From assembly GCA_027186245.1 (NCBI GenBank), contig CP114486.1, positions 806,001 to 870,000 on the forward strand: a stretch of DNA of 64,000 bases. Reading direction: 5' to 3'. Both the position numbers and the translations under genes were made by a program. This DNA comes from Coriaria nepalensis. Its lineage: Eukaryota > Streptophyta > Magnoliopsida > Cucurbitales > Coriariaceae. Positions 48,024 to 58,349 of the stretch are shown here, piece after piece (within the stretch, counting starts at the first letter, position 1; every line of letters begins with the position of its first letter). Under the pieces are notes generated by a model. That model ran no database searches. It saw nothing but the letters and a program-made list of their open reading frames with translations, and was not told the origin of the DNA.

Positions 48024-49331
48024 TTATACAGAGCAGCAACCAACTTTCTTAACAGCAGAAACATCATCCTTGGATCCAACGTTTATGGTCTGTCCTTTAG
48101 GCAAGGCAGTAGGATCACCCCCCACTTCAAGTGCTTTCCGGCTGACCACATGATATATTTGGGTTAGCACTTCAGTGAATGCATTTTCAACGTTCAGAGA
48201 CTCAAGGGCTGATGTCTCCATGAAGAATGTGTTCTCTCTCTCGGCAAATGATGTGGCATCCTCGCTGGAAACAGCTCGCAAATGTCTCAGGTCTGCCTTG
48301 TTACCTACCAGCATTATCACAATATTGGAATCTGTGTGGACCCGAAGCTCCTTCAACCATCTCTCAACATTCTCAAATGTCACGTGCCTTGTGACATCAT
48401 AGACGAGCAATGCACCAACGGCCCCACGGTAATATGCACTTGTGATTGCACGGTATCTTTCATTACAAGAAAAAAAGAATAAAGGAGAAACAATTAGTCA
48501 TTCACAATATGAACAGAAGCACCTGATGATACTCAAGTGAAGAATGGTGGGAATTCAGAAAAAGATTCAGCTGTTAAAAAGAAAAATCAAATGAGCAAGC
48601 ACTGATGCTATTGAAAGAGAACTATACTTTCACAAACTGAAAAACACCATCAGATCTAACAAGACAATGCATTGGAAAATGACAAAAGAATACTTGACTT
48701 CAGCCATATTAATCCAAATAACTTAAAAGCATTAAACTCAAGGTTTAGGTCTTCCATTACTACACAAAAACTATTTCCAAATGTGAAGATATTACTATTT
48801 ATAGACATCAACCGCATTACAAAATTCCATAGATTCTAAAATAAAGCCTATCAAGTCTGAATATTTCTAAACACATTCGACGATTTCATCTAGGTTGAAG
48901 AAAGAAAAAAATACGATGCGATCAAATCTATCCTTTATTGATTTGGATAACTCTTCGACCAACTATAAGAAGCAAATTGATTTAGATCTAAATCTATAAC
49001 GAGCAATACAATCGACGCATTGAAAAAACAGAATAAACCAAGATCTAGACCAACGACTAATCAGAAACAAAAAAGGAAAATACGTTAAGAAATGAAACTC
49101 AGAAGCGAACCTTTCCTGACCAGCGGTGTCCCAAATCTGAGCCTTGACGATCTTATCTTCAACTCGAATACTACGTGTGGCGAACTCGACTCCAATGGTG
49201 GATTTGGACTCGAGACTGAACTCGTTCCGCGTGAACCTGGAGAGCAGGTTCGACTTGCCAACGCCGGAATCACCGATCAGCACTACTTTGAAGAGGTAAT
49301 CGTAGTCGTCTTCTGCTCTGTACGCGGCCAT
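48024..49331 (-). CDS. RABA1: Rab GTPase, RABA1 (Rab11) subgroup
   Basis: Two exons, 49111-49331 and 48024-48456, encode 217 residues, the usual RABA1 length. G motifs: GDSGVGKS (P-loop, residues 20-27), effector STIGVEF, WDTAGQE (switch II), GNKADL and ETSAL. The protein ends GCCSV, a double-Cys geranylgeranylation site. The single intron falls in the switch II codons, as in plant RABA genes. RABA1 proteins route trans-Golgi and recycling vesicles to the plasma membrane. Gene position equals At3g15060 (RABA1g). Subgroup member letter is not certain. Confidence 0.95.
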
Positions 49332-50244
49332 TGTTAATCTGCTCGAACCAAGCTCCTCTAGATTCTCAAATTTGAATTTTCTCTGTAATTGACGGCGTAA
49401 CGGAGAAGTTGATTAGGAGACGTAGCTCCACGAAGGAAATAAATAGAGACTGGTTCAAAATTTGGGAACGAGAAGGAATTATAGGCAAGATTTGTGCATC
49501 GGTTTTGGGCCCTTTTAAAATTCATAAACTCCATTTTATGGCCCAATCTCTTTTGGATCGTTCCTTCTTTTTTTTTTTTTTTTTTTTTTTTTCTTTTTTA
49601 GTTTATTTATTAAACAATAAATTTCTATGTAGAGGTGGGTTGTTAACTTGTTCGTACGTTTTTAGATACATGTCGGTTTATTGTTCTTACTGTTACATTG
49701 TTTTATGTTTTAACTGATTTAACTGTTACATTCTTAAGTCTGCTTTGTCAGCACTTAGCAGACAAAACGATTTAGATTAATAACCAACAAAACGGATTAA
49801 CATAAGCTACATTATTCTCAACCCTTTATAGGGATCAGTAAAGGAAAGGACTAAATTCAGTGGGTCCCTTTGATTAAAACAGTTCACATGGGGGTCAAAA
49901 CTAATATTAAAAATTTAAGATGGTTCATTCTATAAATAGGAATATGATGGATGATCGAACTAGCAAGCACTAAAACCACGATAAATATATAGATGTAATA
50001 AACTAATGGGAATATATGCATATATATTTACATATATATATATATATCATCACAGACACTATACTATATATACTATATCTTTAAGCTGATGTCACATCGG
50101 TACGTGCATGGTCGGATTTAACTAATCATTTGATTAATTAATACCCAAAAAATGAAAAAAAAAAAAAAAACTGTTTAATTATGTTTACAAGTAAACCGTG
50201 AGAAGTGTTTTGAGTCTCACTACGTTAAATTTGTAAGGACGGGT
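49332..50244. other. RABA1 promoter and spacer
   Basis: RABA1 leader and promoter, then AT-rich DNA with a T27-like tract near 49566-49592 and an (AT)n tract near 50030-50047. I searched here for the missing 5' exon of the adjacent bZIP fragment and found no match. Confidence 0.5.
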
Positions 50245-51226
50245 GTTTCCTTCCACAGCTGTTGCTACCTGTCCTTCCCAGAAGATCAAAACCAGCGCCA
50301 ACCGCCGAAAACCGAACCTGGAGAGGTGGATAGCTCGTGTCAACCTGACTCACAAACACAGTCACCTCCGACCATTACTACTACCTCCAACGGTGATTCC
50401 TTCATTGATACCAAACAGGTCAAGAGGTAACTCCATATATTACAACCGCGTTGCATGATAATATTAATTATGTATTGAATCTAATCCCCCATGGATGAAT
50501 ACATAGATGAACTTGTCAATTGGTTTATTCTCAGAATTCTAGCAAATCGGCAATCGGCACAAAAGTCACGAGTGAGAAAACTACGATACATTTCAGAACT
50601 CGAGCGGAGCGTTACGATGTTACAAGTACGCTTATAAAACATATAATGTGTATCATCATCACTTGATTTCTGCAACACCATTCATCATTTGATTAATTTT
50701 GTATGTTGTTATTTTGCAAATATTTGAATTAGTGCGAGGTATTGGCATTGTCATCAAGAGTTGCATTTCTAGACCACCAAAGTTTGATGCTTAGCGTCGA
50801 CAATAGTGCTATAAAGCAACGGATTGCGGCTTTGGCTCAAGACAAGATCTTCAAAGATGGTAATGTTACAATAACTAATCTTTGACCTGACCATCATCAA
50901 ACAGAAGGAGTAGTTTGTTTAGTACCATATTAATGATTTGTGTTCAAACCATTAACGAGGGAACAAGTAATAATTAACATGCTAGCCACACAAACCGCAA
51001 CAATTGTACTTGTACAAAGGACAAACCACAACTCTCTTAGTAGTTTTTTTGTTTAATCGTTTTGTAATTACCAGCTCAACAGGAAGCATTGAAGAAGGAA
51101 GTAGAGAGATTAAGACAAGTATACAGCCAGCAAAACCTAAAGAAGATGGGGAATCAAAATAACGCGCAGCAGCAGCCGCCGCCACTGCAGCAACCACAAC
51201 CACTGCCAAAACTAGCTGATCAATAG
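50245..51226 (+). pseudogene. 5'-truncated bZIP gene, bZIP34/61 type
   Basis: Four exon remnants, about 50245-50426, 50535-50625, 50733-50859 and 51075-51226, all with good GT-AG junctions and one continuous frame. The frame reads PPKTEPGEVDSSC, then the basic region RILANRQSAQKSRVRKLRY, ISELERSVTMLQ, the zipper VAFLDHQSLMLSVDNSAIKQ, RIAALAQDKIFKDAQQEALK and a Gln/Pro-rich end. This matches plant group E/I bZIP factors of the bZIP34/61 type, which form pollen and vascular regulators. The long first exon with the acidic N-terminal half and the start codon is missing, so it is a gene copy cut at its 5' end. Introns are kept, which excludes a retrocopy. The C-terminal part is little damaged, suggesting a fairly recent event. 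A repeat array starts 14 bp after the stop. Homology at the 5' border is weak, so that limit is approximate. Confidence 0.8.
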
Positions 51227-51239
51227 AACACACTCTATC

Positions 51240-51960
51240 ATGTCGGTACTGTTTAAACATTAGACTTCAAACCCTAAAGTAGAACATTTCATTAACATAA
51301 AGGTCGAACTATTCTATCATGACATAATGTTTAAAAATTAGACTTCAAACTTAAAGGGTTGAACCTTTTATCATTCGACTTAAATGTCGAACCATTATAT
51401 CATGACCTAATGTTTAAATATTAGACTTCTAACCTAAAGGGTTGAACTTTTCATCATTAGACCTTAATGTCGAATTTTCTATCATTATCTAATGTTACTT
51501 TGAACTTAAAAGGTTGAACATTTCATCATTAGACTTAAATGTCGAACATTTCATCATTCGATCTTAAAATTGGTTGAACTTTTAATCATTCGACCTAGAG
51601 ATCAAACTTTCTATTATGACCGAATGTTTAAATATTAGACTAAAACTCTCTATTTTGGAATCTCATACTGATAACTTAGATCGAATTTCCGGTCTGATAT
51701 CCCATATTGGGAACCCAGATCGGGAACTCTAAATAGAGTTCACGATCTGGACTCTCTAACCGAGAACTTCAAATCGAGATCTCGGTTTGGAATCACAGAT
51801 TGAGAATTCGATATAGTTCTTAGTACATGCATCTCCGACGGAGATCTCATATATCTCTCGCATGTCAGTATATATGCATATTAGACCGAGATCTCACATA
51901 TTGGTATGTGCATTTTATATTGAGATCTTACATGTTGATCTAATTATGCGTCTTTTTCGT
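51240..51960. repeat. Degenerate repeat array, right copy
   Basis: Diverged tandem units with the recurring phrases GGGTTGAAC-TTTTCATCATTAG, ACTTAAATGTCGAA and AATGTTTAAATATTAGAC, at spacings of about 60-85 bp (GGTTGAAC near 51359, 51441, 51509 and 51571). From 51650 it changes to GATCTCACAT and ACCGAGATCTC phrases like those at 1-690. It is non-coding and of unknown transposon class. Confidence 0.6.
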
Positions 51961-52349
51961 TGAGAAAGAAGAAAAAACATATACGTCTGTTATAAAAAAA
52001 AAAGAACTAAAAAAAAAAAAGGAAGAAAAAAGGAAAAAAAAATGAATAAAGAACTAAACACTAATTACTTAAAAAAAAAAAAGTAAATGATAAAAATATT
52101 TATAAAAAGAAAAAGAGTAAAAAGTAAAAAAAAAAAAAGAAGAAGATATTCAACTAAACAGCCCTTTATTATAACGGTGAGAGTGTCGAGCAGGCAAAAA
52201 GCTTGTGGACAGTATTGGCCCAAATCACAAACGCTTTTGACAAGTACAGTAGTAGTAAGAAGGTTTTGATTCAGTGGAGCCGTGATACGATGCATGCAAT
52301 CCAGTCAAACCAATCAAATTAATATTATTCATTTAATTTATTTGCTTTT
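51961..52349. other. A-rich spacer
   Basis: Long A-rich tracts at 51990-52140. No gene. This is distal promoter DNA of the NCL gene. Confidence 0.5.
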
Positions 52350-52376
52350 GCCGACAGCCGACAGCCGACAGCCGAC
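52350..52376. promoter_or_regulatory. Four tandem DRE/CRT cores (GCCGAC)
   Basis: GCCGAC begins at 52350, 52357, 52364 and 52371, an exact 7-bp period, about 490-516 bp upstream of the NCL start codon. RCCGAC is the core bound by DREB/CBF factors of cold, drought and salt responses. Confidence 0.65.
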
Positions 52377-52865
52377 CTAGACTGCGGGCCCTACTATTTG
52401 ACATAGTTATCCTCTTACAGGAAGAAAAAGAAAAAAAGGTAACAAGACTTTGCCGAAAATGAAAGATTACTGCTACTGTTGCTTCGTTTGTTTTGTCATT
52501 GGAAGCATCATTACTTCATTCCGAAACCATTGATATTAATTAATTAGCGAGAGACTTTCCATCTTCATGCGACCCACCTAACTGTCTAACTTTCATGTTT
52601 TCATCACTAACCGGATTCGACGTCGGCCAGTCATTTCTATAATCCTAAATATTATACGAAAACTTAGAACCGAACTGAGCTCAGAATCCCCTGCAGGCAA
52701 CCCTAAGGTAAAAAAAAGTTATTTGCTACGAAGCTGATTACTATAGTACACGACTCTCCCACTCCTCACATTTATTACACCAGAGAGGGTGAGAGAGGTA
52801 GCGGCTACATGTTGATCTGTTAACCACGCAGAGTGTACTACTGCAGAAGAGGATTACCAGAAATA

Positions 52866-55800
52866 ATGTCGATGATTTCTTTCCGTTTTTCTCTCCTGCT
52901 CCTTTTTCTCTTCCTCTGCGTTCAAACGCACAGTACTCGGTTTATCTCGCCTCGTGTACTCTCTCTGTCGGAACCTTCATCTGATCTGATCTCTGATGGT
53001 TTAACCGGCCTCCGTGACCAGCCGTATCTTCGGCTAAACCGATTCTCTGCGGATGATTCTACTTGCGACGAGACCTACGGCTTCCTTCCCTGCACGACCA
53101 CTGTGATTGGGAATCTCTTTTTAATTATCGTCTATGGCTTCCTCATGTTTATGGCTGCCAAGTATTTGTCTACTGGAAGTGAGCTCTTGCTCGAGATTTT
53201 GGGTCCTGGTATTGTTGGGGGTTTGTTCCTTCCCATTCTCGGTGCTCTTCCAGATGCCATGCTTATTCTAGGTATGCCTTTTTCCGGATCCATCAATTTC
53301 TTTCTGGTTTGATTTTGTTTTTTTTCTTATCCCTTGTTTGGTTGCTAAGAAAATGCGGGAAATTAGAAGGAAAGTAAAAGTTGAAAACTTGGGCGTTCTG
53401 GATTGTGGTTTTTTAAATATTTACACCTGTACTTGATTCTGATGGAAAATTTGAGCTTATGTTATGGGTTTGATGGCTTGATTTACTCCTTTGCCACGGA
53501 TATGTGTATTATTAGCAAGATGTTAAGTTTATCTTCGTTTTGAACCTCTTGCAAAAGTATTAGTGGTGTATCAATGTTGAGGTTTGGCTAATTGAGATCC
53601 GGCCTCATCTTTCCTCACGGTTATTCAAACCCTTCTCAATGTCAATTTTGATGAGTGTCACTTGATATCGAGTGGATTTCCCACTTTCCAACTGGAGTTA
53701 TTGTTTTAAATGTTCTGTTGTTTATTATCTCTTTGGGCTACTGTTGAATTGTGATTGTTTTTTATAGCCACTAATTTAATCTCTTCTTTTTTATAGTATC
53801 CGGTCTCTCTGGGAGTACAGAAACTGCTCAGAGTCAAGTCTCTGTTGGAATGGGCTTACTAGCAGGTTCAACTGTCATGCTCCTTTCTGTAATCTGGGGC
53901 ACTTGTGTCATTGTGGGCAAGTGTGACATTCAGGATTCAATTGCGATAGATTCCAAAGATACAAAAGGGTTTAGCTTAACCGGTATGTCCTGTTTACGCT
54001 GTTCTGACTTTTGAATAGTATAATTTATTAGAGTTTCTAAGTCCTTACTTTCTGGAATCTAGTACATTTACTATTGACAATAAGGTTTTCAATGTCTTCT
54101 TATAAGAAATTTTGTATAAATCATGGCAGCCATCTCTCCTTCTATGTTTCTGCCTTCATATGACCTGCCTGCTTATAGGAAGAGGACTCTATCTGGAACA
54201 GACTCAAATCATCTGTAGCTATTGCCATTCTTGTATTCTTGATTCTGTTGGATTTCATTTCCATGGAAAATCCTATTATCCTTCTTCAAATGGCCGTTTG
54301 AGTGTAAATGTACTATCATGTCCACAGGATTGGAAATATATGCATAACATTGTACATAGGTATTTTCGTTATCCTATGAGTGATATATTTCTCAACTTCT
54401 TATAAATCTATATTTTTGCAGAGTCTGGAGTCAGCACTGATATCTGGACTAGCTATGCTGCAACGCTTATGGTTATATCTGTTATCCCATTCCTAGTTGT
54501 TCAGATACCACAAGTTCTCAGTTCATCGACAGCGAAGAGTTTGGCAATCTTGATCGCACTTATTGTCTCTGTTTTGTTCCTGATTAGTTATTGCATTTAT
54601 CAGGTAATTGTTATTCTCTCTGAATTCTTATCTGCCTCCACTCAATTTATCTTCTATACAACTTGACAGAAGTTTTTATTTGCTTTAATGTTTGCGTGGT
54701 TATAATGTGCTACTAAATCTACACTGTTTCAAGTAGTGTTAGCCTAAGATCATTCTTTATTGAAACAAATGTAAAAAAATTTGTAGGTCCTCCAGCCATG
54801 GATCCAGAGGAGAAAAATTGCTTATGTTAAACATAAGCATGTTATATTTGGTCTCTTAAAACATTTGAGGCAGCAAGCACTGGGAAGGCTTTTGAATGAA
54901 GATGGTGAACCAGACAGAGAAGTCATAAAAAAGTTGGCTTTTTTTTTTATCCTTTCATAAATACGTCTATAGAAATGATCTTTCTCTCCTTTTTCTCTGA
55001 CATTACCTTCTTGATTTAGTAATTCCTGACAACATTATGATGTGACACCATGGCAGGCTATTCGATAGAATTGATGTGAATAAAGATGGAAGACTTCAAC
55101 CTTCTGAATTAAGGGCCCTGATTGTGGGTATACGGTTTGAGGATATTGACTTCGACCGAGATGATGCCATAGACAAATTAATGAAAGATTTCGATACATC
55201 TCAAGATTCTGATATATCTTCTGAGGAATTCTTTGAAGGTATTAGTAGATGGCTTAGACATGCACGAGGCAAAACTACTAAAGGCGATGATGGTCCCCAC
55301 ACAATGAAGTACTTGCATGCCTTCCACAAAGTAAGTTATGCTTTGATCTATTCTCTTTCTACGGAGATCAAAATGCATTACTATTTTATAACTCGTGTCA
55401 CCATTCAAATCAACAGGATACAAAAAGAGAGCATGATCTGTTGGATGTAGGGGATCAAAGCGATGAAGTTGCAGAGGGTAATGAAAATGCCAAAAGGACT
55501 ACCATTAAAGCAGTACTATATTTAATACTCGGAACTGCTATAGCAGCTATTTTTGCTGATCCTCTAGTAGATGCAGTTGATAACTTTTCTGATGCGACAA
55601 GTATTCCTGCTTTCTTCATCTCTTTCATTGCTCTCCCATTTGCTACCAACTCTAGTGAAGCAGTGTCCGCTATCATCTTTGCTAGCCGCAAAAAGCGCAA
55701 AACAGCCTCTTTGACCTTCTCTGAGGTATCCTCTTATTCTCTGTCTCATTCTTCCTCTGTTCATATCTTTCTTTCTCTCTAACCTAATATGACGAGTAAT

Positions 55801-56065
55801 TTTATTTTCTCTGCAGCTATATGGAGCCGTGACTATGAACAACGTGCTTTGCTTATCGGTCTTCTTAGCACTTGTATATGTAAGAGGATTGACTTGGGAT
55901 TTCTCAGCAGAAGTGCTGGTTATTCTTGTTGTTGTTGTTATAATGGGAGTATTCGGCAGCTTTAGCACCACTTTCCGTCTCTGGACATCCATTGTGGCGC
56001 TTCTACTTTACCCCTTCTCTCTTGCACTGGTTTATGTTCTTGATTACGAGTTTGGTTGGTCATAG
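52866..56065 (+). CDS. NCL: NCL-type Na+/Ca2+ exchanger with EF-hands
   Basis: Seven exons: 52866-53271, 53797-53982, 54422-54603, 54787-54932, 55057-55330, 55417-55725 and 55817-56065, giving 583 residues. A signal peptide (SLLLLFLFLCVQTH) is followed by a lumenal or apoplastic segment. Then come membrane helices with the first alpha-repeat GALPDAMLILVSGLSGSTE, more helices to about residue 260, and a cytosolic loop with two EF-hands. The first loop is Asp313-Glu324 (DVNKDGRLQPSE) and the second Asp353-Glu364 (DTSQDSDISSEE), which has Ser in place of the usual Gly. The second exchanger half has ALPFATNSSEAVSAIIFA and four to five helices. The two alpha-repeats form the cation site. Arabidopsis NCL (At1g53210) has the same design and works in Ca2+ balance under salt stress. 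A DRE array lies upstream. Confidence 0.95.
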
Positions 56066-56747
56066 CTTAAAAATTTAAGCAGTCTTCTTATGGTTTCTCT
56101 AGAATTTCGGATGCTCCTGCTTTGTATGCGAGTAAAGATTCTGTCTTTGTTGTTTCGTGACGGTAGTCTGGATTTTTGGATTTTATCCAAAAAAGTGTGT
56201 GCAGATTTTGTAGTTGTTTAACAATAAGTTATCTTATGATTATGTTTAAGAATCTTACTGTTCTTGATCAATCTAAAGCTGTGTGTTTTACCTCGTGTTA
56301 ATTAGTAGTTTTAGCCGAATTTTGAACCCTTTTTTTTGTTTTTTTTTAAACCCAAAATGGAAGAAAAACATACACGGTAAAAGCTCAACACCCTGTAAAC
56401 CGCAGTTTTCATGACATATTTTTATTACAGTTTATCCATAAATTGTGGGCCCCATTTTAGTTTACTGATCAGATTCTGATTGGAGGATTCTTCTCAAGTT
56501 AACTTGCAAAGGGAGAGCTATTAGTTATAATGTGCGTGGAGCTACGTCCTAAAAAAGTAAGTGAATTTTACGTTCTCTTCATTTATAAAAGTCAACTTTA
56601 GAGCTACACTTGACAGACTTGGTTAGAGTTCACACTAGAGGGCCTCAAATGAAAGGAATCATCAGTATAGCTATTGCAGGAGTAGCGATGCGGTTTCGTT
56701 TGTTAATTATGTTTAGTTAATTATAATCTGCTTCAACTGCCAATCAT
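56066..56747. other. NCL 3' flank
   Basis: 3' UTR and spacer. No gene seen before the tRNA. Confidence 0.5.
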
Positions 56748-56821
56748 GGTCCCGTAGCTCAGTTGGTTCGAGCGTTGGTCTTATGAGCCGAAGGTCGCGG
56801 GTTCGAGCCCCGCCGGGACCA
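56748..56821 (+). tRNA. tRNA, anticodon UAU (Ile) by position
   Basis: A 74-nt cloverleaf. The acceptor stem GGTCCCG/CGGGACC is perfect; D stem GCTC/GAGC; T stem GCGGG/CCCGC with loop TTCGAGC. The A-box (TAGCTCAGTTGG) and B-box (GGTTCGAGCC) are good. The anticodon stem TTGGT/GCCGA has two G:U pairs, and the loop CTTATGA puts TAT at 34-36 (56782-56784), so isoleucine. Position 37 is G rather than the A usual beside this anticodon, and there is no intron. CCA is not encoded. The tRNA call is firm, the isotype less so. Confidence 0.85.
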
Positions 56822-56832
56822 TCATCTTCCTA

Positions 56833-56839
56833 TTTTTTT
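56833..56839 (+). terminator. Pol III T-run terminator of the tRNA
   Basis: T7, eleven bases after the tRNA 3' end, which suits RNA polymerase III termination. Confidence 0.7.
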
Positions 56840-57162
56840 GTAATACATTTTCTTTTTTTCTTTAATTTTTTGCATTGATGTTTGCGTACTATTTATCAAA
56901 CCCAGGACGTTTGTGTAATTGATCCTAATAAATATTTGAGTTTGAATCACAAAATGAAGCAAATTACTGCATTACTCTATATATGCATCATGCCCACTCA
57001 CACTATCCACTCTTTAAGCTGTGAATTCATTAATGTCGGAAAAACACTGTTCAATCATTCATGTACCACCTTAAACCACTCACTCAACTCTTGTACATGT
57101 AAAATTACTACATAGTTCATACCCTCTTAGGAGAATCATGTCAGAACCTGTTTTAAAACAAA

Positions 57163-57501
57163 TCAATATTCATTTTCTTGATTTGCATCCCAATTTACAA
57201 CATTGACCCAATTAATTGGAAGATTTTGGTAGAAGAAACATAACCAATTCTCTATATAAGGTAAGTAAGGGGGAGGAATTTGTGCAAAATTCTTGAGGCT
57301 TGAAAAAAGCATAGACCCGTTGCTCCCCAATTCAGCTACTTGCTGCGCTACTTTCAAATCACTCAACGTGTACGTAGTACTACTACTGTTCATGGAAAAT
57401 GACTCATCGATCGTCTTCTTTATGCTTCCAAATTTCAAGGAACAGTTACTTAATACAGACGCCGTGTATCTAAAAAAGGGTACGCAGCAGCTTATTGTTC
57501 T
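57163..57501 (-). other. Unassigned open frame, possible gene fragment
   Basis: A 112-codon frame without an early ATG. It has a protein-like composition (SVLSNCSLKFGSIKKTIDES, TLSDLKVAQQVAELGSNGSM, FSSLKNFAQIPPP), unlike the AT-rich noise around it. I do not recognise the family. It could be an exon remnant. An ATG occurs only at 57393. Confidence 0.3.
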
Positions 57502-58349
57502 TTAGATTTAAGTTTAACCCTTTTCCGGCTTAATCATGCATGATTAATCACGAGGCTTTTTGCATTGCATGTTGATATTTTTTCTACACGTAAAATCATT
57601 CATGCATCTTTCTGATCACAAAATCTATACAAGAAAGAAACTGACCTCTTCACTAAACAGGGGAAATCAAGAAGATCACGCTATGGATTTCTTAGTGAAC
57701 AGGAAAATAGCATGAAAGTTTCCAACAGTACTTGAACGGTAGAAATCATGAAAAAAAAAAAACCATGCAGCCATATGCATATAACATATGTATATGGCAT
57801 GCAATAGAAGTCAAACAAGCAGTAATCTTGAAGAAGTTCAAGCTCCAACAAGCCAGCAATACCTCTCAAACATGGAAACAATGATAGTTCAAGCTGGTTT
57901 ATAACATGATCAAAACAACATAAGCTAAATTAAAACATGACTTAATCCATGGAATCAAATAAAAACCTGAATGGATTCAGATTTCTTCATTTCACTGTTT
58001 AAATAAAGAGCCATTGGAACAAAATGGCCACACCCAAATTTTCTGCCCCCTGAAATCCTCCCACCGTCCACATAACCACTGAATTTCATCGAAGAAAAGA
58101 GGAGTCCTGCAGTCAGAAAAGTTATTATTTAAGCTATCATGCATGTTTTTAGTATAAGACCTCATGTCGAGCTAGTTTCGCAATTCGATCCGTTATGTTT
58201 GTTTGTTCATCTGAATGTATAGGTGTATAAACTATATATATATATATGAGCATTTAAATGGGGACTTGATATATAAAACTTATGGATTAGGGTATGAGAG
58301 GATGAACCATTTTTCAGAGAAAGAATTTGGATTTTAGGCTCACTTCGAT
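57502..58349. other. Spacer and TCP4 3' flank
   Basis: Contains the perfect 18-bp palindrome TTAATCATGCATGATTAA (57530-57547), which embeds a CATGCATG RY element, and the 3' UTR side of TCP4. No gene. Confidence 0.5.

Noticed and set aside
50245..51226. Calling the bZIP copy a processed retrogene
   Set aside because: Three introns with normal splice sites are retained.
51240..51640. Tandem array resembling a CRISPR
   Set aside because: Units are diverged, spacers are not uniform, and this is plant nuclear DNA.
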